Source: Gemmatimonadota bacterium (GTDB lineage Bacteria > JAAXHH01). From it: a stretch of 64,000 nucleotides of DNA. Within the stretch, counting starts at the first letter, position 1. Each line of letters begins with the position of its first letter. Below the pieces are notes generated by a model. That model saw nothing but the letters and a program-made list of their open reading frames with translations. It did not search any database and was not told the origin of the DNA. The stretch spans positions 171,808 through 235,807 of the forward strand of contig VXRC01000017.1 in NCBI GenBank assembly GCA_009838645.1, given 5' to 3'. The translations under genes were made by a program, and so were the position numbers. Shown one piece after another: positions 50,108-60,865 of this stretch.

Positions 50108-51430
50108 ATGCTGACCACCGTATTATCGGCGATATTCGTCCTGGGGTTGCTGGTCTTCTTCCACGAACTCGGTCATTTCCTAGCCGCCAAGCGCATGGGC
50201 ATCAGGGTGGAGAGATTCTCCCTCGGCTTTCCGCCCAAGATGATCGGAAAGAAGGTCGGGGACACCGAGTACTGTATCTCCTGGATCCCCCTGGGGGGAT
50301 ACGTGTCCATGGCCGGGGAGCGGCCCGACGCCCAGTCCGAAGACGAAGGCGGCAAGCCGTGGGAGTTCCAGTCCAAGTCCGTGGGGGCCCGCGCCTTCGT
50401 CATCGCGGCCGGTCCGGGGGCGAACTTCGTCCTCGCCTTTATCATCTTCTGGTTGTTCTACGCGACCATGGGCGTGATGCTCGTCGATACGACCACCGTT
50501 GGCCGGGTGGACGGCGCAAGCCCCTATGCCGCGGCGGGATTGCAGGTCGGCGATGAAATCCTCGAAATCGACCAGGCGGCCGTCGAAACCTGGGAGGATG
50601 TCCGGGAACGGCTCGCGACCGGCACGGGGGCGTCCCTGTCCCTGAAGCTGCGCCGGGACGGGCGGGACCGCACGATCCTGGTGCGGTATGGCGACGGCGG
50701 AACGGCGGAACGGCTGGGCGGGCTCGACTATTTCCGCGCGTCGGCCGTGAGCACGGTCATCCCGGATTCACCCGCCGAGAAGGCCGGTCTCAGGCCCGGG
50801 GACGTGATCACGTCCGTGAACGGCGTTCCGGTCACGCAGTGGTACGAGATGGTCGAGCAGATACGAGTCCGGCCGGGCATGGAGACCACGTTGTCCTGGT
50901 CCCGGAACGGCCAGACCCACCAGGTGAGCATCATACCCAATACGGCCCAGGACCTGGACCGTGAGACCGGAGACGTCATCGACATCGGCCAGATCGGCAT
51001 CACCCAGCAGGACCACATCAAACGCAGTCCGATCGGGATCGTCACCTCCGCGGGACTGGCGGGCACGCAATTGGTGGCCGTCACCTTCACCATCGTCGAC
51101 TTCGTGGGGAAACTGGTCATGGGGCAGGTGTCCACCGACTCGGTGGGCGGCCCCATCGCCATTGCCCAGATGGCGGGAGACAGCGCCCGGCAGGGTGTGA
51201 GCAGCCTCTTCAGTTTCATGGCCTTTCTGAGCATCAACCTCGCCATCCTGAACCTCCTGCCCATACCCGCGCTGGACGGCGGCCAGCTGCTCATCCTGGG
51301 CGTCGAGAAGATCATCCGGCGTCCGCTTTCCCTGAAGTACCGGATGGTATGGCAGCAGACGGGAATGGCCCTTCTGCTGGTGCTGATGGTGTTCGTGGTA
51401 TTCAACGATGTCACCCGGATCTTCAGGTAG
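50108..51430 (+). CDS. rseP: RseP-type site-2 intramembrane metalloprotease
   Basis: Regulated intramembrane protease of 440 residues. Helix 1 carries HELGH (H19, E20, H23), and the last part carries IPALDGGQLL with the third zinc ligand Asp. Two PDZ domains lie between (about 115-185, SPYAAAGLQVGDEILEID; and 215-290, SPAEKAGLRPGDVITSVNGVPV). In relatives it cleaves anti-sigma factors such as RseA. ATG at 50108 with GGAG nine bases upstream; the frame from 49949 overlaps dxr. Confidence 0.95.
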   Translation: MLTTVLSAIFVLGLLVFFHELGHFLAAKRMGIRVERFSLGFPPKMIGKKVGDTEYCISWIPLGGYVSMAGERPDAQSEDEGGKPWEFQSKSVGARAFVIAAGPGANFVLAFIIFWLFYATMGVMLVDTTTVGRVDGASPYAAAGLQVGDEILEIDQAAVETWEDVRERLATGTGASLSLKLRRDGRDRTILVRYGDGGTAERLGGLDYFRASAVSTVIPDSPAEKAGLRPGDVITSVNGVPVTQWYEMVEQIRVRPGMETTLSWSRNGQTHQVSIIPNTAQDLDRETGDVIDIGQIGITQQDHIKRSPIGIVTSAGLAGTQLVAVTFTIVDFVGKLVMGQVSTDSVGGPIAIAQMAGDSARQGVSSLFSFMAFLSINLAILNLLPIPALDGGQLLILGVEKIIRRPLSLKYRMVWQQTGMALLLVLMVFVVFNDVTRIFR

Positions 51431-51452
51431 TTCCACGGCGAAGGGAGGAAAC

Positions 51453-53768
51453 ATGCCGGTCGGGAGAAGTCTCGGCGCCGCCGGTCGTACCTGGTACGTC
51501 CTCGCCGTCACCGTGATGCTGGCCGCCGTCTGTCCCCCGGAGCACGCACTCGGACAGGTGGACCGGGCCAGGGCCCTGGAACATTTCGCGGAGGGCGGCC
51601 TTCACGAAGCCAGGAACGATCCGGCCAACGCGATCAAATCCTATTTACAGGCGCTTGAATGCGATTCCACCTCGGCGGAAATCCACACCGCCCTCGCCCG
51701 GGTCTACTACCGCGTGACGGAGCGCGACAAGGCGCAGCAACACGCCAGGACGGCGGTGGAACTCGATTCGACGGCCACGGAGTCCTGGTTCGTGCTGGGC
51801 AGGTACCACGCCGAGCTGGGCAGGTACCTGCCGGCCCGGACCGCTTTCGAACGGGTCGTCACACTGGAACCGGGCCACATCGAGGCCCATATCGCCCTTT
51901 CCCAGTTAGCGAGCCGGTTGAACGACCCGGACGCCGCGCTGAGGGAACTGGAAACGGTGAGCCGCCTGGCGCCGCGCAATCCCGAATTCCACTTCAAACT
52001 GGCCGACGTCTACAAGCAGAGAGGGATGTACGACAAGGCGGTCATCGCGCTGCAGAAGGTGCTCGACGACTATCCCGACTCGATCCCCGCGCGGGTGGGC
52101 CTGACGGAGATCTATGAGCAGAGGCGGCAGTGGGACCGGGCTGTCGTCATGTACCGTGAGATCATTGCGCTGGGTCCCGACCGGGAAGCGGCCCTGCGGC
52201 ACCGGCTTGCGCGCCTCCTGATGTTCCTCGGCCGGCCGGGCGAAGCGGTGGAGGAGTACCGGGTGCTGTTGGAGCACAACCGGACCTCCCCGGCCCTGTG
52301 GGCGGAACTGGGGGAGGCCTACCAGGACCTCGGCCAGGCGGAGCAGGCGCTCTCCACCCTGGAGGAGGGCCTCGAACTGCACCCCGGCTCGGCGGAGCTC
52401 CATGGCGCCCTGGGCGACGTGCTGCTCGACCAGGACAAGCCGGCGGAAGCCGTGGTGCCGCTGCGGAAGGCGATCTCCCTGGACGAGCGCGAAGTGAGAT
52501 TCCGGATCGGCCTGGGGATGGCCTATCGCGCCACCGGACGTACTGAACAGGCCGTAGACGCGCTGAACGAGGGCCTGGGCGTCCTGGGAGACCACCCAGA
52601 CCTCTACCTGAACCTGGGCTTCGTCTACCAGGAAGCCGGCGCATATCCCCTCGCCGTCTCCGCGTACCGGTCGGCCATCGCCGCGGACCCCGCCCACGGC
52701 CGCAGCTGGATTTCGCTGGGATACGCCCTCATGGAACAGGGACAGACGCAGGAGGGCATCGCCGCGTTGCATGAAGGTGTGGAACAATTGCCGGACGACG
52801 TTACCCTGCGGTTGAACCTGGCGAACGTCTACCTGGAAAACGGGATGTACAACCAGGCCATCGACCAGTCGCAGAAGAGCATCGGCATCAACCGCCATGA
52901 TCCGCGCGGGTGGATCAGCCTGAGCCTGGCCTATCTCCGCCAGGACCAGTTCGCACAGGCCGAACGCGTGCTCACCCAGGCCCTGTCGATCCTGCCCGAT
53001 ATGCCCGAGTTCTACTTGTACCTGGGCGTGAGTTTCATGTCCCGGGAGGAGTTCGACCAGGCCGGCGCGCACTTCCGCAAGGTCGTGGAGCTCAACCCGC
53101 AGGACGGAAGAGGGTGGGTGAATCTCGGCCTTTCCCATCTGCGCCAGGAGGATTACGAGACCGGCATTCAGGCCCTTCGTGACGGGCTGGAAGAAGCGCC
53201 CGGGAACCCCGACCTGTGGTTCTACCTGGGTTATGCCCATACCGAGCAGGAGGATTACGAAGAAGCCATCGCGATCACGAAAGAAGCGGTCGAGCGGTTC
53301 AACGACCACCACCGCCTCCATTTCCTGCTGGCGCAGAACTACGACCAGTCGGGCCAGTTCGAGAAAGCCGTGGCTACCTTCGAGACCGCCCTTGAAATCG
53401 ATCCCGAAGACATCTACACGCTGAACTACCTGGGTTACATCCTGGCCGACCGGGGCCTGCGGCTCGAAGAAGCCAAGGTAATGATCGAAAAAGCCCTCGA
53501 GAAAAGCCCGGAGAACGGCGCGTTCCTCGACAGCCTGGGGTGGGTGTACTACCGGCTGGGCGACTACCGGAAAGCGCGGCAGTACGTGGAAAAGGCCCTG
53601 CAATACGAAGACACGAGCGCCACGGTGCACGACCATCTCGGGGACATCTACAGCCGGCTCGGCATGCACCGAAGCGCCGAACGTTACTGGCAGCGCGCCC
53701 TCGAAATGGAAGACATAACCCCCGAGGAATCCGAAGAGATCCAGCAGAAGCTCCAAGATGCCAGATAA
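51453..53768 (+). CDS. Exported tetratricopeptide-repeat protein
   Basis: TPR superhelix protein of 771 residues. A signal peptide (about 1-35: TWYVLAVTVMLAAVCPPEHALGQ) precedes roughly twenty 34-residue TPR units from about residue 40 to 760, for example ALGDVLLDQDKPAEAVVPLRKAI and WVNLGLSHLRQEDYETGIQAL. No catalytic domain is seen. It is likely a periplasmic or outer-membrane-associated scaffold. AAGGGAGG lies just before the ATG. It is coupled to the following lipoprotein gene by an 11-base overlap, suggesting a joint envelope role. Confidence 0.9.
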   Translation: MPVGRSLGAAGRTWYVLAVTVMLAAVCPPEHALGQVDRARALEHFAEGGLHEARNDPANAIKSYLQALECDSTSAEIHTALARVYYRVTERDKAQQHARTAVELDSTATESWFVLGRYHAELGRYLPARTAFERVVTLEPGHIEAHIALSQLASRLNDPDAALRELETVSRLAPRNPEFHFKLADVYKQRGMYDKAVIALQKVLDDYPDSIPARVGLTEIYEQRRQWDRAVVMYREIIALGPDREAALRHRLARLLMFLGRPGEAVEEYRVLLEHNRTSPALWAELGEAYQDLGQAEQALSTLEEGLELHPGSAELHGALGDVLLDQDKPAEAVVPLRKAISLDEREVRFRIGLGMAYRATGRTEQAVDALNEGLGVLGDHPDLYLNLGFVYQEAGAYPLAVSAYRSAIAADPAHGRSWISLGYALMEQGQTQEGIAALHEGVEQLPDDVTLRLNLANVYLENGMYNQAIDQSQKSIGINRHDPRGWISLSLAYLRQDQFAQAERVLTQALSILPDMPEFYLYLGVSFMSREEFDQAGAHFRKVVELNPQDGRGWVNLGLSHLRQEDYETGIQALRDGLEEAPGNPDLWFYLGYAHTEQEDYEEAIAITKEAVERFNDHHRLHFLLAQNYDQSGQFEKAVATFETALEIDPEDIYTLNYLGYILADRGLRLEEAKVMIEKALEKSPENGAFLDSLGWVYYRLGDYRKARQYVEKALQYEDTSATVHDHLGDIYSRLGMHRSAERYWQRALEMEDITPEESEEIQQKLQDAR

Positions 53769-54681
53769 CACGTCCGGCCGGTACGGTCGGTACGGCCGGC
53801 ACGGGCGGCACGGGCGGCACCGGCGGTCCGGCCGGTCCTGGATACTCGCCTGCCTCGGTCTCCTGCTGCTGTCCTGCCGTCCGCCGCCGCCAGCTCCGCC
53901 ACACCTGCCGGTCGAACTGCTTCTCCAGGAGATCGATGCGTCCTCCAGGCGCCTCCAGGATTTCAGGGGCAGCGCGGGCGTGGAGACTTCCTTCGCGGGC
54001 CAACGTGGCCGCGCGTCCCTCCGCATCCGGTATCTCAGCCCGGCGCGATTCCGTATCGACGTGCACGGCGCCCTGTTCGAGATCCTCGCCGTCGTCCTGA
54101 TCCACGACCTCCGCGTGCGGTTGTACATGCCCCGGGAGAACAAGGTGTTCGAAGGTAAGCTCGAGGCGCGCGAGGCTTTCATCCCCGGACTCGACCTGAC
54201 GCTGGACGACGTGCACGCCGCCGTGACCGGGACCATAGCGCCCGGCAGGTACCGGGGACTGCCCGTCGCCGACTACCGCCGCGAAGGAAACACGTCGGTA
54301 GTCACGCTTGGGGGCGATGGCGGCCGGAGGACGCTGTGGATCGACATGGGCAGGATGACGGTCACGCGCGAGGTGTCGGAATCGCCCGCTAACCAGGGGT
54401 CCGTCACCAGGTCAATCACCAGGACTTTCGAACGCTTTCGAAACCGGAACGGCGTCTGGAGACCGGAGAAGGTCCGCATCACCCGGGACGGACCCCGTGC
54501 GGGGACGTTCGAACTGACCTACCGGACCCAGTCGATCAACCGCGGGCTGCGGCCGTCCGACATCGCGGTGCGTCTACCCGAAACCGTCGTCCGCCGTCCC
54601 CTGGAAGAGGCGGGAACGGTCTTCGAAACCGTGGACAGGGCACCGTCACCGGGCACGTCTGATTCCCGACAAATCCCTTGA
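53758..54681 (+). CDS. LolA/DUF4292-like outer-membrane lipoprotein
   Basis: Protein of 307 residues. A basic start (GRYGRYGRHGRHGRHRR, encoded by a 9-bp repeat) precedes a hydrophobic stretch and lipobox LLLLSC with C40. The mature part (ASSRRLQDFRGSAGVETSF, ARFRIDVHGALFEILAVVLIHDLRVRLYMPRENKVFEG, then GLPVADYRREGNTSVVTL) has the pattern of an unclosed beta-barrel of the LolA/LolB/DUF4292 group, which handles lipids or lipoproteins. Family assignment is by pattern and moderately sure. Its end overlaps the promoter of tRNA-His. Confidence 0.7.
   Translation: MPDNTSGRYGRYGRHGRHGRHRRSGRSWILACLGLLLLSCRPPPPAPPHLPVELLLQEIDASSRRLQDFRGSAGVETSFAGQRGRASLRIRYLSPARFRIDVHGALFEILAVVLIHDLRVRLYMPRENKVFEGKLEAREAFIPGLDLTLDDVHAAVTGTIAPGRYRGLPVADYRREGNTSVVTLGGDGGRRTLWIDMGRMTVTREVSESPANQGSVTRSITRTFERFRNRNGVWRPEKVRITRDGPRAGTFELTYRTQSINRGLRPSDIAVRLPETVVRRPLEEAGTVFETVDRAPSPGTSDSRQIP
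53776..53838. repeat. 9-bp tandem repeat, seven copies
   Basis: Seven units related to GGCCGGTAC / GGGCGGCAC, in frame, coding the GRYGRYGRHGRHGRH start of the lipoprotein signal region. Confidence 0.85.
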
Positions 54682-54707
54682 CAGCCGTTTGGTATCCCGT
54701 CTATATT
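54678..54707 (+). promoter_or_regulatory. Promoter of tRNA-His
   Basis: TTGACA at 54678-54683, 18-base spacer and TATATT at 54702-54707, some 24 bases before the tRNA. It overlaps the stop codon of the lipoprotein gene. Confidence 0.7.
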
Positions 54708-54730
54708 GCCTGCTCCATTCGTCGGTGATG

Positions 54731-54804
54731 GTGGGCATAGCTCAGTTGGTTAGAGCGCTAGACTGTGGCTCTGGAGGTCGCGGGTTCGAATCCCGTTGCC
54801 CACC
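54731..54804 (+). tRNA. tRNA-His (anticodon GTG)
   Basis: Acceptor stem GTGGGCA / TGCCCAC; anticodon arm CTAGA-CTGTGGC-TCTGG gives GTG at 54765-54767; T arm CGGGTTCGAATCCCG. The discriminator is C, and the preceding base 54730 is G, giving the G-1:C73 pair that marks histidine tRNAs. No CCA is encoded. Confidence 0.95.
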
Positions 54805-54946
54805 CTTCAAATCAGGACGCTTTCTACCCGACCGGATCGGTTCCACAGCGCGCCAGAGTTTCGACGGTCGCACGCCAAAGTTCCGGCGGTGAACCGGTTG
54901 CCGCGTAACGGCCTATGAAGCAGGCAAAGGAGACCAGCCGGATCTT

Positions 54947-55504
54947 ATGGTGAACGCTACGGACCTGCGCACCGGTATGACCATAAGGATCGATGGATCC
55001 ATTTACTTCATCACGGGCTGCGAACACATCAAGCCGGGCAAGGGAACGGCCTTCTCACGCACCCGCCTGAAGCATATCCACACCGGGGCCGTGATCGAGA
55101 AGACCTACAAGGCCTCGGACAAACTGGAAGACGTGCGGGTGGAACGGCGCAAGTTCCAGTTCCAGTACACCGACGGCGACATGTACTACATGATGGATCT
55201 GGAGACTTACGAACAGGTTCCGGTAGGCGCGTCGATCATCGGCGACAACAAGGATTACATCAAGGACAGCATGACGCTCGAACTGCTCACCGCGGACCAG
55301 GGTGTCGTGGGCATCGAAATGCCGAATTTCATCGAGCTGGAAGTGACGCAGACCGATCCGGGTATCCGCGGCGACACCGCGACGGGAGGCACCAAGCCGG
55401 CCACGCTCGAAAGCGGCGCCGTGGTGCAGGTCCCGCTGTTCATCAACCCCGGCGACGTGCTGCGCATCGATACGCGGTCCCGCGAATACGTAGAGCGGGT
55501 GTAG
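54947..55504 (+). CDS. efp: Elongation factor P
   Basis: Translation factor of 185 residues that relieves stalling at proline runs. Domain I carries the loop [16 protein letters not shown] with the conserved modifiable Lys in PGKG; domains II and III follow, with the C-terminal ITRS-type end as [15 protein letters not shown]. efp-accB-accC is a common gene order. It starts about 140 bases after tRNA-His. Confidence 0.96.
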   Translation: MVNATDLRTGMTIRIDGSIYFITGCEHIKPGKGTAFSRTRLKHIHTGAVIEKTYKASDKLEDVRVERRKFQFQYTDGDMYYMMDLETYEQVPVGASIIGDNKDYIKDSMTLELLTADQGVVGIEMPNFIELEVTQTDPGIRGDTATGGTKPATLESGAVVQVPLFINPGDVLRIDTRSREYVERV

Positions 55505-55526
55505 CCGCCCTTCCGAGGAGCCTGAC

Positions 55527-55994
55527 ATGGGAATCGATGAGGTGCTCAAGCTGATCGAATCGCTGCGGGATACGGACATCCAGGAAGTCGAGGTGGCCGA
55601 GGGCGACCGGAAGATCCGGATCGTGCGCATGACGCCCGGCGCGTCCGCGGCCGCCGTCCCCGCACCCGCAGCGGATACGCACGCGCAGGCCGCCGCGCCA
55701 CCCGCGGAACACGTGCGGCAGGACGATGGCCGGGCAGACTCCGCGGACAGCACCTACGTCGAGGTGACCTCGCCCATGGTGGGTACCTTCTACCGGTCAC
55801 CCGAGCCCGACGCCGACCCCTTCGTTCAGGAGCAGGACCGGATCAGCACCGGCCAGCAGCTGTGCATCATCGAAGCCATGAAGCTGATGAACCCCATCCA
55901 GTCCGAACTGAACGGGCGGGTGATGGCCATCCTGGTGGAAGACGCCCAGCCCGTCGAGTACGGCCAACCGTTGTTTCTGATCGAACCGGCATAG
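55527..55994 (+). CDS. accB: Acetyl-CoA carboxylase biotin carboxyl carrier protein
   Basis: Carrier of 155 residues. The N-terminal domain (1-35) is followed by an Ala/Pro-rich flexible linker (38-72) and the biotinyl domain, with biotin attached to K119 in [11 protein letters not shown] and the protruding thumb [16 protein letters not shown]. Biotinylated by the BirA encoded at 33935-34771. accC follows after six bases. Confidence 0.96.
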   Translation: MGIDEVLKLIESLRDTDIQEVEVAEGDRKIRIVRMTPGASAAAVPAPAADTHAQAAAPPAEHVRQDDGRADSADSTYVEVTSPMVGTFYRSPEPDADPFVQEQDRISTGQQLCIIEAMKLMNPIQSELNGRVMAILVEDAQPVEYGQPLFLIEPA

Positions 55995-56000
55995 GAAGCG

Positions 56001-57347
56001 ATGTTCCAGAAGATCCTCATCGCCAACCGCGGCGAGATCGCCCTGCGCGTTATCCGCTCGTGCAAAGAATTGAACATCGCGACGCTGGCCGTCCACTCCG
56101 AAACGGACCAGGACTCCCTCCATGTCCGCTTCGCCGACGAGGCGGTCTGCATCGGCAGCAACGCGCCGAACGACAGCTACCTGAACATACCCCGCATCAT
56201 CAGCGCGGCGGAAATCATGAACGCCGACGCCGTGCATCCCGGATACGGGTTCCTCTCCGAAAACCCCCACTTCGCCGAGGTCTGCGAATCCTGCGACATC
56301 GCCTTCATCGGCCCGCCGTCCAGGGCCATCCGCCTCATGGGCGACAAGGCCGAAGCGCGAAAGACGGTGGCGGCGTCCGACGTCCCCACCATTCCGGGCA
56401 CGGAAGACGTCGTCGAAGACGAGGACGCCGCGGTCGAGGCTTCCCGGGAGATCGGGTTTCCCCTGGTGATCAAGGCCTCCGCCGGAGGCGGCGGGCGGGG
56501 TATCCGCATCGTCCGCGACGAGGGCGAGTTGCGCGAAGCCTTCCGCCTGGCTTCACGGGAGGCCCAGAACGCCTTCAACAACCCCGCGCTGTACCTGGAA
56601 AGGTATATTGAAAAAGCCCGGCATATCGAGGTGCAGGTCCTGGGTGACCGCCACGGCCAGGTCGTCCACTTAGGCGAGCGGGACTGTTCGATCCAGCGGC
56701 GCCGGCAGAAGCTCATCGAAGAGTCGCCGTCCCCCTTCGTCGACGACGAACTACGTGCCGGGCTGGGAGAGGCCGCCCTGCGCGCGGCGCGGGCGATCGA
56801 CTACGAAAATGCGGGAACCGTCGAGTTCCTCGTGACCGAGGACCGCCAGTTCTACTTCATGGAGATGAACACGCGCATCCAGGTGGAACACCCCGTGACG
56901 GAAATGGTCGTTTCACAGGACCTCGTAAAGGAACAGATCCGCGTCGCCGCCGGCCATCCCCTGGGTTTCGCGCAGGAAGACGTGCAAATGCGGGGACACG
57001 CCATCGAGTGCCGGATCAACGCCGAGGACCCGGACCGGAACTTCATGCCCTCCACGGGCGAGATCACGAGTTTCCACACGCCGGGCGGTTACGGAGTGCG
57101 GGTGGACAGCCACGTGTACGCCCAGTACGTCGTCACGCCCTTCTACGACTCCATGCTGGCGAAGCTGATCGTCTGGGGAAAGGACCGGGAGGAGGCAATG
57201 ACGCGGACCGAGCGGGCCCTGGAGGAGTTTATCGTCGAAGGCATCAACACGACGATTCCGTTCCACCAGTTCATGTTGAGGCACCCGACCTTCCGTTCCG
57301 GACAAGCCGATACGGACTTCGTTGAATCCCTGAGTTCCCTGAGCTGA
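56001..57347 (+). CDS. accC: Acetyl-CoA carboxylase biotin carboxylase subunit
   Basis: ATP-grasp enzyme of 448 residues that carboxylates the biotin of AccB, first half of the step to malonyl-CoA. Motifs: [52 protein letters not shown] (ATP loop), [21 protein letters not shown] and [18 protein letters not shown]. All catalytic residues are evident. accA and accD are elsewhere. Confidence 0.97.
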   Translation: MFQKILIANRGEIALRVIRSCKELNIATLAVHSETDQDSLHVRFADEAVCIGSNAPNDSYLNIPRIISAAEIMNADAVHPGYGFLSENPHFAEVCESCDIAFIGPPSRAIRLMGDKAEARKTVAASDVPTIPGTEDVVEDEDAAVEASREIGFPLVIKASAGGGGRGIRIVRDEGELREAFRLASREAQNAFNNPALYLERYIEKARHIEVQVLGDRHGQVVHLGERDCSIQRRRQKLIEESPSPFVDDELRAGLGEAALRAARAIDYENAGTVEFLVTEDRQFYFMEMNTRIQVEHPVTEMVVSQDLVKEQIRVAAGHPLGFAQEDVQMRGHAIECRINAEDPDRNFMPSTGEITSFHTPGGYGVRVDSHVYAQYVVTPFYDSMLAKLIVWGKDREEAMTRTERALEEFIVEGINTTIPFHQFMLRHPTFRSGQADTDFVESLSSLS

Positions 57348-57400
57348 CAAAATGACCGGTGACGGCCCGCATCGGGTCCGGGCGCCGGAGAAAGGAACGC

Positions 57401-57781
57401 ATGAACACGCCCTCAGATCTCCGCTATTCTTCCGAACACGAGTGGGTGCGCCTGGAGGGCGACATCGCCACCGTCGGCATCACGGACTTCGCACAGTCCG
57501 AACTCGGCGACATCGTCTTCGTGGAACTGCCTTCGGAAGGCGACCCGGTGGCCGAGATGGGCGTCTTCGGGGCGGTGGAAGCCGTGAAGACCGTGTCGGA
57601 CCTCTACAGTCCAATGGGCGGAACGGTGACGGAGGTCAACGACGACCTGGAAGACAACCCCGAGGCGGTCAACCAGGACCCCTACGGCGACGGATGGATG
57701 ATCAGGCTGAAAGTCGATGACGCGGGCGCCTTCACCAGCCTGATGACCGCCGCGGACTACCGTTCCTTCGTCGGCGTCTGA
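57401..57781 (+). CDS. gcvH: Glycine cleavage system H protein
   Basis: Lipoyl carrier of 126 residues. RYSSEHEWVRLEGDIATVGITDFAQSELGDIV begins the domain and the lipoylated K63 is in GAVEAVKTVSDLYSP. It shuttles the aminomethyl group from the decarboxylase to GcvT. ATG at 57401 with AAAGGA seven bases upstream; 53 bases after accC. gcvT is not in the window. Confidence 0.96.
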   Translation: MNTPSDLRYSSEHEWVRLEGDIATVGITDFAQSELGDIVFVELPSEGDPVAEMGVFGAVEAVKTVSDLYSPMGGTVTEVNDDLEDNPEAVNQDPYGDGWMIRLKVDDAGAFTSLMTAADYRSFVGV

Positions 57782-57878
57782 GAGGCCGCGGGCGAACAGT
57801 ACTTTTTCGGCCTGATGACCGCCCGCCGACCACCGATCCTTCGCCGGCGCCTGAGAGGCCGGCCCCCGCGGAGAATCC

Positions 57879-59222
57879 ATGACTTACATCCCCAACACCG
57901 ACGCCGACCGGCAGGCCATGATGGCAGTCATCGGCATCGAGTCGGTCGAAGAACTGCTGTCCGTCATCCCCGACGACGTCCGGCTGGACGGACCTTTGGA
58001 CCTCCCGCCCGCCCTGTCGGAACTCGAACTCCACGATACGATGGGCGAGATGTCCGCCCGCAACGGTTCGGCCGACCGGATGGCGTCCTTCGTGGGTGGC
58101 GGCATGTACGATCACTTCGTGCCCAGCGCCATAGGCCACCTGGCCGGCCGATCGGAATTCCTGACCTGCTACACGCCCTACCAGCCGGAAGTGAGCCAGG
58201 GCACGCTCCAGGGCATCTACGAGTTCCAGACGATGATCTGCGAACTTACGGGTCTGGAGGTGGCCAACGCCTCCATGTACGACGGCGCTTCGGCGACGGC
58301 GGAAGCGGCCATGCTGGCCCGGTCGGCCACGGGGCGCGACCGCGTGATCCTGGCGGGTAGCGTGCACCCCCATTACGTCGAGACGGTCCGTACCTACGCC
58401 CACGGGCCGGGCATCGAAGTGGAGACGCTTCCCTGCCCGAACGGCGCGCTGGATCCCGGCCAACTGGAGTCGGCCCTGACCGATGATACGGCCTGCGTGA
58501 TCGTCCAGCATCCCAATTTCTACGGCTGCCTGGAATCCATGAGCGAACTGGAACGGGTCGTGCACGGCGCGGGCGCCCTCCTGGTCATGGCCGTGGACCC
58601 GATCTCCCTCGGGGTCATCGAGTCTCCTGGCGCCTACGGCGCGGACATCGCCGTGGGAGAGGGGCAGTCCATGGGCAACCAGGTGAGTTACGGCGGACCG
58701 GCCCTGGGTTTCTTCGCGGCGCGGGACCGCTTCGTCCGGCGCATGCCCGGCCGCATCGCGGGACAAACCATCGACCAGGAGAACCGACGGGGGTTCGTCC
58801 TGACGCTGCAGGCCCGCGAACAGCATATCCGGCGGGACAAGGCGACGTCGAACATCTGCACCAGCCAGCAGCTCAACGCCCTGATGGCGACCATCTACCT
58901 GTCGTTGATCGGGAAAGAGGGATTGAAGCAGGTGGCGGAACTGTGCCTCCACAAAAGCCACTACGCGGCAGCGCGCATCGCGGACCTGCCAGGCTATGAA
59001 CTCGCCTTCGACCGGTCGTTCTTCAAGGAATTCGTGGTGCGGACGCCGGCACCGCCCGACAAGATTGTGACCCGGCTCGCGGACGACGGGTTGCTGGCCG
59101 GCATCGACCTGGGACGCTTCCCGTCACTGGAAATCGAAGACGGCCTGCTGATCGCCGTGACGGAGCGGAGGACGCGCGCCCAGATCGACCGGCTGGTCGA
59201 AGCGCTGGCGCGATTCAGTTGA
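57879..59222 (+). CDS. gcvPA: Glycine dehydrogenase (decarboxylating) subunit 1
   Basis: N-terminal half of the split P protein, 447 residues, which with subunit 2 decarboxylates glycine. Motifs: [56 protein letters not shown] and [38 protein letters not shown]. It lacks the PLP lysine, as expected for this subunit. The split arrangement is common outside Proteobacteria and eukaryotes. Confidence 0.96.
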   Translation: MTYIPNTDADRQAMMAVIGIESVEELLSVIPDDVRLDGPLDLPPALSELELHDTMGEMSARNGSADRMASFVGGGMYDHFVPSAIGHLAGRSEFLTCYTPYQPEVSQGTLQGIYEFQTMICELTGLEVANASMYDGASATAEAAMLARSATGRDRVILAGSVHPHYVETVRTYAHGPGIEVETLPCPNGALDPGQLESALTDDTACVIVQHPNFYGCLESMSELERVVHGAGALLVMAVDPISLGVIESPGAYGADIAVGEGQSMGNQVSYGGPALGFFAARDRFVRRMPGRIAGQTIDQENRRGFVLTLQAREQHIRRDKATSNICTSQQLNALMATIYLSLIGKEGLKQVAELCLHKSHYAAARIADLPGYELAFDRSFFKEFVVRTPAPPDKIVTRLADDGLLAGIDLGRFPSLEIEDGLLIAVTERRTRAQIDRLVEALARFS

Positions 59223-59316
59223 GTTTCGCAGGCTGCGGGCGGCCTGGGCGGCTCAGGTCGACCCACGAGCGCAGAACCGCCGTACACGAAGCAGATGCAT
59301 CCTGAGAGGTAACAGT

Positions 59317-60819
59317 TTGTCGGAACCGCTTATATTTGAACTGAGCTCTCCCGGACGCAGAGGGGTTGCGCTGCCCGCGCCGGACGTGCCCGTCAAGCCG
59401 GTAGCGTCCTACCTGCCCGCAGCGGACCTCCGCGGCACGCCGCCCGAGCTGCCCGAAGTCAGCGAGGTCGACGTCGTCCGCCACTATACCCGGCTGTCCA
59501 CCCTGAACTATCATCCGGACCGGGCCATGTATCCCCTGGGTTCGTGCACCATCAAGCACAACCCGAAGGTCAACGAGGACATGGCAGCCCTGCCCGGATT
59601 CGCGCGACTGCACCCCATGCAGCAGGACGAGACCTGCCAGGGCGGTCTTCAGTTGATGTACGAACTCTCGAGGGACCTCGCGGAGATCGCCGGACTGGAA
59701 GGGGTCACGCTGCAGCCCGCGGCCGGGGCCCACGGCGAACTGACCGGACTGATGATCATGCGGGCCTATCACGAGGCGCGCGGACACGCCCGGCGCAAGG
59801 TCATCATCCCCGATTCAGCCCACGGTACCAACCCGGCCAGCGTCACCCTGGTGGGCTACGAGACGGTGCAGATCCCGACCAATGCCCACGGGCTCGTGGA
59901 CACCGGTCAATTGGCGGAGCTGATCGACGGGGAGACGGCCGCCTTCATGCTCACCAATCCGAACACGCTGGGGCTCTTCGAATCGGAGATACGCACCATC
60001 GCGGACATCGTCCACGACGCCGGGGCGCTGCTCTACATGGACGGGGCGAACCTCAACGCGGTCCTCGGCATAACCCGGCCCGGCGACATGGGCTTCGACG
60101 TCGTCCACTTCAACCTGCACAAGACCTTTTCCACGCCCCACGGGGGCGGCGGACCGGGAGCGGGACCCGTGGGCGTGCGGAGCGACCTGGTCCGGTTCCT
60201 GCCGACACCCGTGCCGGTGAAGGACGGCGACGGGTACCGGTTCGACTACGACCGGCCGGATTCCATCGGCCGCGTCCGCGGCTTCGGCGGCAGCTTTGGC
60301 ATGATGGTCCGGGCCTACGCCTATATCCGGGCCAACGGTCCCCACGGCCTGCGCCAGGTGAGCGAGAACGCCATCCTGAACGCCAACTACATCATGCGGC
60401 GCCTGGAGAAATACTACCCCCGCACCGTCCTCGTCCACGGCGCGCAGAAGGAGACGCCGATACCCGCCGAAGTGCCCTGCCAGCACGAGTTCGTGGCCTC
60501 CGGCACCCGGTTCCGCGCGCACGGCGTCCGGATGCTGGACATCGCCAAGCGCCTGCTCGACTACGGTTTCTACGCGCCGACGATCTACTTCCCGCTCATC
60601 GTGCCTGAGGCGGCCATGGTCGAACCCACCGAAACCGAGAGCAGGGAGTCCATCGACCGGTTCATCGACGCCATGGCGGCCATCGCCGAGGAAGTGGAAA
60701 ACGACCCGGAACTGGTCCGGAACGCCCCGCACACCACGCCGGTCGGCCGCCTCGACGAGGCGCGCGCCGCCCATCCGAAGACCCTGAACCTGCGGTACCG
60801 GAAGCCGCTAGCGGAGTAG
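59317..60819 (+). CDS. gcvPB: Glycine dehydrogenase (decarboxylating) subunit 2
   Basis: PLP-bearing half of the split P protein, 500 residues. The PLP lysine is K269 in [20 protein letters not shown]; other blocks are [49 protein letters not shown] and [13 protein letters not shown]. Start is TTG at 59317 with GAGAGG about nine bases before; 94 bases after gcvPA. A perfect inverted repeat follows the stop. Confidence 0.96.
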   Translation: MSEPLIFELSSPGRRGVALPAPDVPVKPVASYLPAADLRGTPPELPEVSEVDVVRHYTRLSTLNYHPDRAMYPLGSCTIKHNPKVNEDMAALPGFARLHPMQQDETCQGGLQLMYELSRDLAEIAGLEGVTLQPAAGAHGELTGLMIMRAYHEARGHARRKVIIPDSAHGTNPASVTLVGYETVQIPTNAHGLVDTGQLAELIDGETAAFMLTNPNTLGLFESEIRTIADIVHDAGALLYMDGANLNAVLGITRPGDMGFDVVHFNLHKTFSTPHGGGGPGAGPVGVRSDLVRFLPTPVPVKDGDGYRFDYDRPDSIGRVRGFGGSFGMMVRAYAYIRANGPHGLRQVSENAILNANYIMRRLEKYYPRTVLVHGAQKETPIPAEVPCQHEFVASGTRFRAHGVRMLDIAKRLLDYGFYAPTIYFPLIVPEAAMVEPTETESRESIDRFIDAMAAIAEEVENDPELVRNAPHTTPVGRLDEARAAHPKTLNLRYRKPLAE

Positions 60820-60837
60820 CGCCGATCGGGATCGGCG
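60820..60837. terminator. Perfect inverted repeat after gcvPB
   Basis: CGCCGATC-GG-GATCGGCG starts at the base after the gcvPB stop. A strong stem but no T-run, so termination is possible but not certain. Confidence 0.45.
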
Positions 60838-60865
60838 AGTGCCCATCGACGGTGGCAACGCCGGT

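Noticed and set aside
51906..54236. 776-codon minus-strand frame across the TPR and lipoprotein genes
   Set aside because: Spans two real plus-strand genes and has no recognisable domain; it mirrors the TPR repeats.
57782..57878. Glycine riboswitch near the gcv genes
   Set aside because: Neither this gap nor those before gcvH and gcvPB are long enough or show the conserved core.
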